NCBI RefSeq assembly: GCF_036227605.1
Contig: NZ_CP109487.1
Coordinates: 3,918,001 to 3,982,000, forward strand
Source of the DNA: Streptomyces sp. NBC_01439
GTDB lineage: Bacteria > Actinomycetota > Actinomycetes > Streptomycetales > Streptomycetaceae
Direction: 5' to 3'
Length of the DNA stretch: 64,000 nt
A model generated the notes under the pieces. The model had not been told where the DNA came from and ran no database searches. It saw only the letters and a program-made list of their open reading frames with translations. This document shows positions 49,179 to 57,020 of the stretch, in pieces; within the stretch, counting starts at the first letter, position 1, and every line of letters starts with the position of its first letter. The position numbers and the translations under genes are program-made.

Positions 49179-50212
49179 GTCCTGGCGTACCGGTCGTAGT
49201 AGGTGCGCAGCTCCGGGCGGCGTATGCCGGGGAGGCACGCCAGGGTGTTCCCGAACGCCCGGTGGTGGGGCCAGAACGCGTGCCGCGGGCGCAGCGGCAA
49301 GGGGTAGTCATCGCGCAGGACGCCTTCCGGCAGCGTGCCGGAGGCGGGCAGCGGCGAGGTCTCCCCCGGAAGTACGAGATGGGCCCAGACCCCGATGTCC
49401 AGTGGCACCACGGACGGGGCCCCGCCGTACGCGGGCCGCCACGGCTCGCCCGTGACCGGGTGGCGGGGTACGAGAAGGACGTCGGCGCCGGACCGGGGCA
49501 CGGGCGTGCCCGGCCCGGCCAGGCCGCTGGTGAGGACCGAGGGCCCGGCGGGCAGGCAGCCGGCGGTGGCGCCGACCAGTTCGGCAAGGGGGCCGGGCAG
49601 CGCCACCGGGCGGCCCTCGCAGGCCACCACCAGGTGGGCGAGCGCCACGGGAACCGCGGCCGCCCAGCGGCGGCTCCAGGAACCGTCGAGCTCGACGGGC
49701 GGCACGGCGTACGACTCCAGCACCAGCTCGTCCCAGCCGGGGACCGGGACGGCGGGCAGGCCAGAGGGCACGCGCCGCACGGCGGCGGGCTCCAGCCACA
49801 CCGTCTGCCACAGCCCGCAGTCGTCCATCCGCGTCGCCACCGCGCGCCCGCAGCCCTCGCAAGCCAGATTGGGTCCGTCCCTACCGTCGATGCCCATGCA
49901 GTGGCCCGCACACTTCTCGGGGATCAGGGCCATGCCCCGGGAGTCGCCGGGCGCGATAACGACCGCACCCCGCGACCCGAACGACACGCAGTACTGCGGC
50001 AGGTACACCCCCTGCTCGGCCGCCAGTTCCTCCCCGACCTCGTCCCACAGCCGCCAGGGCGGTCCGCTGGGCCGGGGTTCGACGGCGTACGTCGCCGGCT
50101 CCATCAGCGGGGGGTGCAGTTGCTCCCACGCCCCGTAGTAGGCGTGGACGGGGAGGGCGACCCGGGAGACCGGGGCCGTCAGCTCCGTACCGCATCCGGC
50201 GCACGCGAACAC
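49175..50212 (-). CDS. Hypothetical cysteine-rich protein, 345 residues
   Basis: Begins with GTG 50212, reading MFACAGCGTELTAPVSRVALPVHA. A CxxC pair at the N-terminus and a second cluster (KCAGHCMGIDG, NLACEGCG) suggest zinc binding. No enzymatic signature is recognised; the type seems confined to streptomycetes and relatives. The C-terminal part has a Trp/Pro/His-rich stretch (RHAFWPHHRAFGNTLACLPG). It is convergent with the LuxR-type gene. Confidence 0.75.
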   Translation of the reverse strand: MFACAGCGTELTAPVSRVALPVHAYYGAWEQLHPPLMEPATYAVEPRPSGPPWRLWDEVGEELAAEQGVYLPQYCVSFGSRGAVVIAPGDSRGMALIPEKCAGHCMGIDGRDGPNLACEGCGRAVATRMDDCGLWQTVWLEPAAVRRVPSGLPAVPVPGWDELVLESYAVPPVELDGSWSRRWAAAVPVALAHLVVACEGRPVALPGPLAELVGATAGCLPAGPSVLTSGLAGPGTPVPRSGADVLLVPRHPVTGEPWRPAYGGAPSVVPLDIGVWAHLVLPGETSPLPASGTLPEGVLRDDYPLPLRPRHAFWPHHRAFGNTLACLPGIRRPELRTYYDRYART

Positions 50213-50278
50213 GTCCAAAAAGCATCTCCCCCGACCCGGCAACCCCGTGATTCTGCTCGCCGGGGCCGCGGACGGCCA

Positions 50279-51250
50279 TCAGTTTTCGGGCTGGTGGCCC
50301 TCCTGCGGCGCGAGCGGTTCCAGTTCCGGGATAAGGCGGCCGCGGCGGGAGAGGAGGAAGCGCTTGAACTCCGCCACCGGCGGGGTGTCGGGGTGGCCGT
50401 CGAGCCAGGCGAGGCCGATCTCGCGGACGGCGCGCGGGGCGGTGACCGTCAGCTCGACCACGCCGGGGCGGGCCACGGCCGGGGGCGGCAGGAGGGCCAC
50501 GCCGAGGCCGGCGGCGACCAGGCCGCGCAGGGTCTCGGCCTCCTCGCCCTCGAAGGCGATCTTCGGGGTGAACCCGGCCTCCGCGCACAGGGCGTCGGTG
50601 ATGCGGCGCATGCCGTAGCCGGGCTCCAGGGTGACGAAGGTTTCCTCGGCGGCCTCGGCGAGGCGGATGCGCTTGCGGGTCGCGAGCCGGTGGTCGTCCG
50701 GGACCACCAGCCTCAGCCGCTGTTCGTCGAGGCGCCGGGCGACCAGGTCGGGCGCGTCCGGCAGCGGGGAGGTCAGGCACAGGTCGAGTTCGCCGGCCCG
50801 CAGCTTCTCCAACATGGCCTCGCCGTAGTTCTGGACGAGGGAGAAGCGGATGCGCGGGTGGTCGGCGCGGAAGGCGCGGATGAGGCCGGGTACGGTCTCG
50901 GACCCGAGGGTGTGCAGGAAGCCGAAGGCCACCTTGCCGGCCGCCGGATCGGCGTCCTGCTGTACGGATTCGGCCGCACGGTCGATCTCCGTGAGGGCCT
51001 GCTCGGCCGAGGCCAGGAAGGTGCGGCCGGCCGTGGTGAGGGCGACCGTACGGCCCTTGCGGGCGAACAGCGTGACACCGAGGTCCTGTTCGAGCCGGAC
51101 CATGGCGCGGGACAGGGTGGACTGCGGGACGCCCAGCTCGTGGGCGGCGCGCGTGACGTGCTCGTGGCGGGCGACGGCGACGAAATACGCCAGCCGCGGC
51201 GCGAGCAAGGTTGTTACGGCCATGTCTTCTACGTAACGGTTCATCGACAT
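50279..51250 (-). CDS. LysR-family transcriptional regulator
   Basis: A regulator of about 323 residues: LysR helix-turn-helix near the N-terminus (LAYFVAVARHEHVTRAAHEL, VPQSTLSRAMVRLEQDLGVTLF) and substrate-binding domain (VAFGFLHTLGSETVPGLI, LRLVVPDDHRLATRKRIRL, AGLGVALLPPPA). ATG 51250 has GAGG five bases upstream; an upstream ATG at 51277 is the alternative. It is divergent from an MFS transporter with a 92-base gap, the classical arrangement of a LysR activator and its target. Confidence 0.9.
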   Translation of the reverse strand: MSMNRYVEDMAVTTLLAPRLAYFVAVARHEHVTRAAHELGVPQSTLSRAMVRLEQDLGVTLFARKGRTVALTTAGRTFLASAEQALTEIDRAAESVQQDADPAAGKVAFGFLHTLGSETVPGLIRAFRADHPRIRFSLVQNYGEAMLEKLRAGELDLCLTSPLPDAPDLVARRLDEQRLRLVVPDDHRLATRKRIRLAEAAEETFVTLEPGYGMRRITDALCAEAGFTPKIAFEGEEAETLRGLVAAGLGVALLPPPAVARPGVVELTVTAPRAVREIGLAWLDGHPDTPPVAEFKRFLLSRRGRLIPELEPLAPQEGHQPEN

Positions 51251-51342
51251 CCAGGCCTCTGAGCTGGGTTGATGCATCAGCGGATCGATTATTGCAATTC
51301 CGTGCATTGGACGCATGAAACCAACAGGCCTACCGTCGAAGC

Positions 51343-52626
51343 ATGCCTCCCGTTCATACCGGGGCACCCGTCATCCCGGGTGCCTCCACCCCGTCGTCCC
51401 CCGCACCGCAGCCCCTCTCCCCCGGCCGCCCCGGCTACCGCCGGATGAGCCTCGCGCTCTTCGCCGCCGGACTCGCGACGTTCGCCCTCCTCTACTCCAC
51501 CCAGGCACTGTTGCCCGCGATCTCCGCCGGCTTCGGGGTGACGGCGGGCCGGGCCAGCTGGACGGTGTCCGCGGCCACCGGCGCGCTCGCGCTGTTCGTC
51601 CTCCCGCTGAGCGCACTGTCCGAGCGGTTCGGCCGCACCCGGATGATGACGTACTCGATGGTGATCGCCGTCGGCGTCGGCCTGTTGGTGCCGTTCGCGC
51701 CGAACGTGGAGTGGCTGGTGGCGCTGCGCGCCGTCCAGGGCGCGGCGATCGCCGGGATCCCGGCCTCCGCGATGGCGTACCTGGCGGAGGAGGTCAAGCC
51801 GAAGGCCCTGGTGGCAGCGATCGGCCTGTTCGTGGCGGGGAACTCCATCGGCGGCATGAGCGGTCGTCTCGTCACCGGCTGGGCCGCGCAGTTGTGGGGT
51901 TGGCGCGCGGGCCTGTTGGCCGTCGCCCTGGTGGCGCTGGCGTGCGCCGTGGCCTTCCTGGTACTGCTGCCCCGGGCCCGGTTCTTCCGTCCGGCGTCGC
52001 TGAACCCGCGCGCGGTGGGCCGTACCGTCGCCGGTCATCTGCGCGATCCGCTGCTGCTGCGCCTGTACGGGATCGGCGCGCTGTTCATGACGGTCTTCGG
52101 CGCGGTCTACACCGTGATCGGCTACCGCCTGGTGGACGAGCCGTTCTCGCTCGGCCAGGGCGTGATCGGGTCGATCTTCCTGATCTACCTGGTCGGTACG
52201 GTCTCTTCGGCCGCCGCCGGCAAGCTGGTGGCCCGCACCGGACGGCGCGGCGCGCTGTACCTGGCCGTGACGACCACGGCGCTCGGGCTGCTGCTGTCGC
52301 TGTCCGACTCCCTGGCGGCGATCGTGCTCGGGCTGGTCCTGATCACCGCGGGCTTCTTCGCGGGGCACGCGGTGGCCTCGGCCGCGGTGAGCCGGACGGC
52401 GAAGACGGGCCGGGCGCAGGCCTCCGCGCTCTACCAGTCGGCGTACTACCTCGGCTCCAGCGCGGGCGGCACCCTGGGCGCCCTGGCCTACCACGGGGCC
52501 GGCTGGGCGGCCACGGTCGGCATCGCGCTGCTGGCGGTGCTCGGCGTCGTGTCGATCACCTTGTACGGGTCGCACGCGGCGCGCGCGGAGCGGCGGATGC
52601 CGGCGTCGGCCCTGGGCGCGCGCTGA
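51343..52626 (+). CDS. MFS transporter
   Basis: A 427-residue, 12-helix transporter of the major facilitator superfamily, with the loop 2-3 motif LSERFGRTRMMTYSM (G-x-x-x-D/E-R-x-G-R-R/K type) and LAEEVKPKALVAAIGLFVAGNS. It is most like the YnfM-type drug exporters (CynX relatives). Divergent from the LysR gene at 51250, which probably controls it. Export of a small drug or metabolite is inferred. Confidence 0.9.
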   Translation: MPPVHTGAPVIPGASTPSSPAPQPLSPGRPGYRRMSLALFAAGLATFALLYSTQALLPAISAGFGVTAGRASWTVSAATGALALFVLPLSALSERFGRTRMMTYSMVIAVGVGLLVPFAPNVEWLVALRAVQGAAIAGIPASAMAYLAEEVKPKALVAAIGLFVAGNSIGGMSGRLVTGWAAQLWGWRAGLLAVALVALACAVAFLVLLPRARFFRPASLNPRAVGRTVAGHLRDPLLLRLYGIGALFMTVFGAVYTVIGYRLVDEPFSLGQGVIGSIFLIYLVGTVSSAAAGKLVARTGRRGALYLAVTTTALGLLLSLSDSLAAIVLGLVLITAGFFAGHAVASAAVSRTAKTGRAQASALYQSAYYLGSSAGGTLGALAYHGAGWAATVGIALLAVLGVVSITLYGSHAARAERRMPASALGAR

Positions 52627-52693
52627 CGAAAATTACGCCCCTCGTAGGCAACCCCGGCTCGTTTTCCGGGCATTCAAAACGGAGGACGACGGT

Positions 52694-53458
52694 GTGCGAT
52701 CAGGGGAGGACCGGATGGGGACGGGAACGGGGATGGGGACAGGGACGGGGACGCGTGCGTCACGCGGGCGCGCGGGGCAGCGGGTGGCGGTGCTGGGCGG
52801 TGCCCTCGCGCTCGCGCTGCCGGTGGTGATCACGGGAGGCGGGGCGGCGCAGGCCGCCGCCTCTTGCAACCTCACCACCGGGCCGTACCAGCGGCAGGTC
52901 GAGCAGTTCCTCGGCCGGCCGGTGGACGGGAAGCAATCGGCGGCCGACTGCTCGGCGATCCGCTCCTTCCAGGCGAGCCACGGAATCACCCCGACCCAGG
53001 GCTACGCCGGGCCGCTGACCTGGCAGACGATGAGCACGATCCTGGCCCAGCGGGCGGCCGGCAGCACGCCGAACAAGGCGGGTGACTGCCCCGTGAACCG
53101 GGGGCGGATCGCCTGCGTGGACCTGACGCGGCAGCTCAGCTGGATCCAGGACGGCGCCACCCTGACGTACGGGCCCGTCCCGGTCCGCACCGGCAAGGAC
53201 GGCACGGAGACGCGCACCGGCCTGAAGAAGATCTACTACCGGAACATCGACCACTGGTCGACGCTCTACAACGTCTCGATGCCGTACGCGCAGTTCTTCG
53301 ACGGCGGCATCGCCTTCCACTCGACGACCAAGAGCATGTGGAACCCGCCCGGTTCGGGCGGCTGCGTGAACATGCGCTCCGCCGACGCCAAGGCCTACTG
53401 GAACCTGCTGGGGCAGGGCGAGGACGTCTACGTGTACGGGCGCAAGCCCGGCACCTGA
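52694..53458 (+). CDS. Secreted L,D-transpeptidase with peptidoglycan-binding domain
   Basis: A 254-residue protein: a repetitive Gly/Thr/Met stretch, signal peptide (VAVLGGALALALPVVITG, cut near AQAAA), a peptidoglycan-binding domain (about 60-120; VEQFLGRPVDGKQSAADCSA and FQASHGITPTQGYAGPLTW) and a YkuD domain with His in GGIAFHST and nucleophile Cys in GSGGCVNM. The start is either GTG 52694 or ATG 52715; both have GGAGG ribosome-binding sites (52681 and 52705). The N-terminal coding repeat (GGGACG-type, 52715-52753) lies before the signal peptide. Confidence 0.9.
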   Translation: MRSGEDRMGTGTGMGTGTGTRASRGRAGQRVAVLGGALALALPVVITGGGAAQAAASCNLTTGPYQRQVEQFLGRPVDGKQSAADCSAIRSFQASHGITPTQGYAGPLTWQTMSTILAQRAAGSTPNKAGDCPVNRGRIACVDLTRQLSWIQDGATLTYGPVPVRTGKDGTETRTGLKKIYYRNIDHWSTLYNVSMPYAQFFDGGIAFHSTTKSMWNPPGSGGCVNMRSADAKAYWNLLGQGEDVYVYGRKPGT

Positions 53459-53511
53459 GGGCTGTCCGCGGGGGTGGTCGACCCAGCGGGTGCGGGCTCG
53501 GCGGGCGGGGC

Positions 53512-54822
53512 TTAGGCCGTCGAGGGCTCGGGCGCGGGCCTGGTGTTCAGGCGGTCCAACCGCCGCAGGGCGGAGCGGCGTTGGACGAGGGACAGGCCCG
53601 CCACCCCGGCCCCGAGGACCAGCCAGCCGACCGGTCCGGCCGCCATCACCGCGCCGGTGAGCAGCAGCGGGCCGGCGGACTTCTGGACGGACTGTGCCAT
53701 GCCGGCCACCCCGAGGTACGAGGCGCGCGCCTCCGGGGGCGCGAGGGAGACCGCCAGTTCCCAGGAGCTCACCGAACGCATCAGCTCCGCGGCGGTGGCC
53801 AGGACGGCCGCGGCGAGCAGGGTGATCGAGGCGGCCCGGGTCCCGCCCGCGGGGGCGGTGGCCAGGCAGACGCAGCAGGCGAGCGTCGTCAGGCCGTACA
53901 GGGCGACCGCGCCCGCCGCCTGGCGGGCGTCCCGGACCCGCGCCGACACCCGTAGCTGCAGGGCGACGACGAGCACGGTGTTGATGACCAGGAAGGCCGG
54001 GATCAGGGCGTGCGGGGCCGTGGTGTGGCCGACGAGCCACAGCGGCACGCCGACGCCGAGGATCGAGTCGTCCAGGTTCATCGGAACGTCCAGCAGGACG
54101 AACCGCAGGTAGCCGCGGTCCCGCCAGGGGCTGGGTCCGGCCCGGCCGGGAGCGCCCTCCTGCGCTCCGGGCCGGGCGACCACGAGCCCGCGGCCGTGCG
54201 GCTCGCGGGTGCGCCACACCAGGGCCGCGGCCACGAGGAACGACAGGGCGTTGGCGAGGATCAGCACCTGGTAGGCGCCGCGGGTGCCGACGGCGAGTCC
54301 GATGGCGGCGAGGCCCGCACCGAGGGCGTATCCGGCGTTCGCCGAACTGCGCGACAGTGCCTGGTAGGTGGCGCGCCGCTCGCCCGCGACCCGGGTGGCG
54401 AAGAGCATCTCCAGCGTCTTGGCCGCCCGGTCTCCCAGGTGGGTGACGGCGAACAGGAGCAGCAGCGGGCCGAAGTCGGTGACCACCAGCAGCACGCAGA
54501 GGGCCCCGAGGCGGACGAGGTGGCAGCCGATCAGCAGGGTGCGCACCGGGAAGCGGTCGGCGAGGTGGCCCGCGAGCGGCGATCCGGCGATGCCCGCCAC
54601 CCCGGCCGCACCCAGCAGCAGGCCCAGCTGTCCGGCGTCGAGGCCGACGACGAAGGTGAAGTAGAGGACGGAGGACGCGGCCCACACGCCGGTGCCCGCT
54701 CGGTCCAACGCCTGGGTGAGCAGCATGATCCGCGCGTCACGGCCGCCCGGCGGCCGGCGCAGTTGCGCCAGCAGACCTCCGTCCCCCTGCCGTGCCTTCC
54801 GGATCCGCCCGCCGATCCGCAT
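53512..54822 (-). CDS. MFS transporter, divergent from the ECF sigma gene
   Basis: A 436-residue major facilitator with about 12 helices: PLAGHLADRFPVRTLLIGCHLVRLG in the 2-3 loop region, a long middle loop (about 200-230), and a second half beginning YLRFVLLDVPMNLDDSILGVGV. ATG 54822 (MRIGGRIRKAR) is chosen; upstream the frame runs antisense to the sigma gene. The 198-base region to the sigma gene carries two palindromes. Substrate unknown, possibly drug or peptide efflux. Confidence 0.88.
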   Translation of the reverse strand: MRIGGRIRKARQGDGGLLAQLRRPPGGRDARIMLLTQALDRAGTGVWAASSVLYFTFVVGLDAGQLGLLLGAAGVAGIAGSPLAGHLADRFPVRTLLIGCHLVRLGALCVLLVVTDFGPLLLLFAVTHLGDRAAKTLEMLFATRVAGERRATYQALSRSSANAGYALGAGLAAIGLAVGTRGAYQVLILANALSFLVAAALVWRTREPHGRGLVVARPGAQEGAPGRAGPSPWRDRGYLRFVLLDVPMNLDDSILGVGVPLWLVGHTTAPHALIPAFLVINTVLVVALQLRVSARVRDARQAAGAVALYGLTTLACCVCLATAPAGGTRAASITLLAAAVLATAAELMRSVSSWELAVSLAPPEARASYLGVAGMAQSVQKSAGPLLLTGAVMAAGPVGWLVLGAGVAGLSLVQRRSALRRLDRLNTRPAPEPSTA

Positions 54823-54854
54823 CCCAGTCCCCCGTTTCGACCGCGCCCGCCACC

Positions 54855-54880
54855 CATGTATCTCGACATCGAGATACATG
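54855..54880. promoter_or_regulatory. Perfect 26-bp palindrome upstream of the MFS gene
   Basis: Arms CATGTATCTCGA and TCGAGATACATG (54855-54866 and 54869-54880) with a 2-base spacer, 33 bases upstream of the MFS ATG. The half-site CTCGA resembles the second palindrome (CTTGA). The form matches MarR-family operators. Confidence 0.7.
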
Positions 54881-54902
54881 ACGGAACCCTGCCTCACATT
54901 AA

Positions 54903-54916
54903 TCTTGACGTCAAGA
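54903..54916. promoter_or_regulatory. Second palindrome in the MFS-sigma intergenic region
   Basis: TCTTGACGTCAAGA, a perfect 14-bp palindrome (54903-54916), followed by a further half-site AACTTGATG. It lies between the MFS and sigma genes and is similar to the 26-bp palindrome 22 bases away, so one regulator may bind both. Confidence 0.65.
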
Positions 54917-55020
54917 AACTTGATGACGACATATGTGGGTGCTCCGGCGCTTCCGGCTGCCGTTGTCGGACCCCTCCGGTAGGTTCCGAAGGAGCGGAAC
55001 GACCAGGGGGATGAACGGAC

Positions 55021-56019
55021 ATGAGTGATCTCGCCACCGATGTGGACCTCGACACCGCGATGGACCGGTACCGGGTCGAGCTCACCGGCTACTGCTACCG
55101 CATGCTCGGCTCGTCCTTCGACGCCGAGGACGCGGTGCAGGACACGTACATCCGGGCCTGGCGCAGCTACGAGAAGTTCGAGGGCCGCTCCTCGCTGCGG
55201 TCGTGGCTGTACCGGATCGCCACCAACGTCTGCCTGGACCTGCTGAACGCCGGGAACAAGCGGGCCCGCCCGATGGACCTGACCGCCCCGCAGCACCAGG
55301 CCTCCGCCGTGCTCAACGAGCGCCCCGAGGTGACCTGGCTGGAGCCGGTCCCGGACGGCCGGGTGCTGCCGCAGACCGCCGACCCGGCCGAGATGGCGCT
55401 GGCGAAGGAGTCCGTCCGCCTGGCCTTCGTCGCGGCGCTCCAGCACCTGCCGGCGAAGCAGCGGGCGGTGCTCATCCTGCGCGAGGTGCTGGCTTGGAAG
55501 GCCGACGAGGTGGCGCAGCTCCTGGAGACCACGACGGCCTCGGTGAACAGTGCCCTCCAGCGGGCCCGGGCCACCCTGGCCGGGCAGTCGCTGCGCGACA
55601 GCGACCCGGCGGATCCGCTCGACGCGGACCAGGCGAAGCTGCTGGAGCGGTACCTCTCCGCCTTCGAGGCCTACGACATCTCGCGGCTCACCACCCTCCT
55701 CCACGAGGACGCGGTGCTCTCGATGCCGCCGTTCGACCTGTGGCTCCGGGGACACGAGGACATCGCGGCCTGGCACCTGAACCAGGGCATCGGCTGCAAG
55801 GGCTCCCGGCTCGTCCCGACCACGGCGAACGGCCTGCCCGCCTTCGGCCAGTACCGTCCGCGCGAGGACGGACGGCCGGGCCACACCCCGTGGGCGCTCC
55901 AGGTGCTGGAGATCTCAGACGGCAAGATCGTCGGGCTCAACGCCTTCCTGGACACCGCGCGGTGGTTCCCGCTGTTCGGCCTCCCCGAGCAGCTCGACGA
56001 GGCCCACGAGGCCCAGTAG
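55021..56019 (+). CDS. ECF sigma factor with SnoaL-like C-terminal domain (SigG type)
   Basis: A 332-residue sigma factor. Region 2 at about 15-85 (YCYRMLGSSFDAEDAVQDTYIRAW in part; SSLRSWLYRIATNVCLDLL), region 4 at about 130-190 (QHLPAKQRAVLILREVLAW, LLETTTASVNSALQRARATL) and a SnoaL-like fold at about 200-320 (LLERYLSAFEAYDISRLTTLLHED). ECF factors with this extra domain (SigG or ECF56 class) usually lack an anti-sigma factor; the extra domain acts in regulation. Targets unknown. The 3' end overlaps the antisense STAS gene by about 105 bases. Confidence 0.88.
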   Translation: MSDLATDVDLDTAMDRYRVELTGYCYRMLGSSFDAEDAVQDTYIRAWRSYEKFEGRSSLRSWLYRIATNVCLDLLNAGNKRARPMDLTAPQHQASAVLNERPEVTWLEPVPDGRVLPQTADPAEMALAKESVRLAFVAALQHLPAKQRAVLILREVLAWKADEVAQLLETTTASVNSALQRARATLAGQSLRDSDPADPLDADQAKLLERYLSAFEAYDISRLTTLLHEDAVLSMPPFDLWLRGHEDIAAWHLNQGIGCKGSRLVPTTANGLPAFGQYRPREDGRPGHTPWALQVLEISDGKIVGLNAFLDTARWFPLFGLPEQLDEAHEAQ

Positions 56020-56286
56020 GGCCCGGAGGGCGGGCGCGGCCCCGGTCACCCGCAGCGGCCGCCCCCGGGCGGTCAGCCGCAGCCGGGCCAGTACCTGTAC
56101 GTCGGCCAGCCCGGGCGCCGTCACCGCGGCGGCGTCGCAGACCACCGCGACCACCCCGGCGTCGTAGAGCCGGGCCAGCCGGGCGCACAGCGGTGCGGCG
56201 TCCTGCGGGGCGGCCGGCCCGGGGCCGGGCAGCACGAGTCGTCCGATGTCCACGAGGGGGTGACTCCCCCGCCCGCCGGAACTCAT
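55915..56286 (-). CDS. STAS-domain protein
   Basis: A 123-residue protein whose core (LARLYDAGVVAVVCDAAAVTAPGLADVQVLARLRL in part, then RVTGAAPALRALLGLVGL) has the strand-helix pattern of STAS domains, as in anti-sigma factor antagonists. The conserved phosphorylatable Ser is replaced (residues AAAVTAPG), so classical kinase-based control is doubtful. ATG 56286 is the start. The last 105 bases are antisense to the sigma gene, and the adjacent sigma factor suggests a functional link, not proven. Confidence 0.65.
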   Translation of the reverse strand: MSSGGRGSHPLVDIGRLVLPGPGPAAPQDAAPLCARLARLYDAGVVAVVCDAAAVTAPGLADVQVLARLRLTARGRPLRVTGAAPALRALLGLVGLVELLGEAEQREPPRGVQEGVEPDDLAV

Positions 56287-56334
56287 CGGCGGATCCGCAC
56301 CACGGCCCGGTGAGGTCCCGCCGGGGCTGTGAAG

Positions 56335-56925
56335 TCAGGGGCGGGGGAAGCCGAAGGTGTCGAGCACGAGGTCGAACGGCTCGGGGAGATGGACGGCCTC
56401 GCCGAACTTGCCCGCGTACAGAAGGCGGTACTTGCCGTCGCTGGGCTCGCCGTACAGGTGGATGGTGGGGCTGCCCGTGGCGTGCGGGTCGATGAGCAGG
56501 TAGAGCGGGATGCCCGCCGCGGCGTATCCCTTGAGCTTGGACACGCGGTCGTTGACGGCGTTCGACTTGGAGGTGACCTCGACGACGAGCTCGGCCGCGG
56601 CCGCGGGAACGAAGTTCTCCCCTCCCGGGACCTCTTCCCTGGGGACGACCACCAGGTCCGGGACGTAGAGCCCGGTATGGCTGGGCACGGCCACGTTGAG
56701 GGTCTGGAAGATCTCCCAGCCGTCAGGGATCACGGTGTACAGACGGCGCTGCACGGATACCGCGATCAAGTTGTGGTCGTTGACGGGTGGTGGTGCCACG
56801 GTGATGATCCCCTCGATGATCTCCACCTTGCAGCCCTCGGGCCAGTCCATCTCCTCCCAGAGACGGACGAGGCCCTCCCAGCTGTCGCCGTTTGCCGGCT
56901 CCTGCTGGACGGTGAGTGCGCTCAT
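56335..56925 (-). CDS. Uma2-family endonuclease-like protein
   Basis: A 196-residue protein of the Uma2 (DUF820) family, with a PD-(D/E)xK nuclease-type core: VEIIEGIITVAPPP, LYVPDLVVVPRE (Asp) and ELVVEVTSKSN (E-V-x-S-K). Streptomycetes carry many such genes with unknown role. ATG 56925 has AGGAG seven bases upstream. It stands alone between the STAS gene and a terminator. Confidence 0.88.
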   Translation of the reverse strand: MSALTVQQEPANGDSWEGLVRLWEEMDWPEGCKVEIIEGIITVAPPPVNDHNLIAVSVQRRLYTVIPDGWEIFQTLNVAVPSHTGLYVPDLVVVPREEVPGGENFVPAAAAELVVEVTSKSNAVNDRVSKLKGYAAAGIPLYLLIDPHATGSPTIHLYGEPSDGKYRLLYAGKFGEAVHLPEPFDLVLDTFGFPRP

Positions 56926-56966
56926 GGTGTGCTCCTCAATCGGTTCGTCACCGATCCCAGCATGAC

Positions 56967-57000
56967 GAACGGGACCGGTGGGCGTCCACCGGTCCCGTTC
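56967..57000. terminator. Hairpin terminator after deoA
   Basis: Perfect 15-bp arms (56967-56981 and 56986-57000) with a GCGT loop, 21 bases past the deoA stop codon on the minus strand and just upstream of the Uma2 start. Confidence 0.85.
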
Positions 57001-57020
57001 AGCCGCACGAGTGAGTAAGG

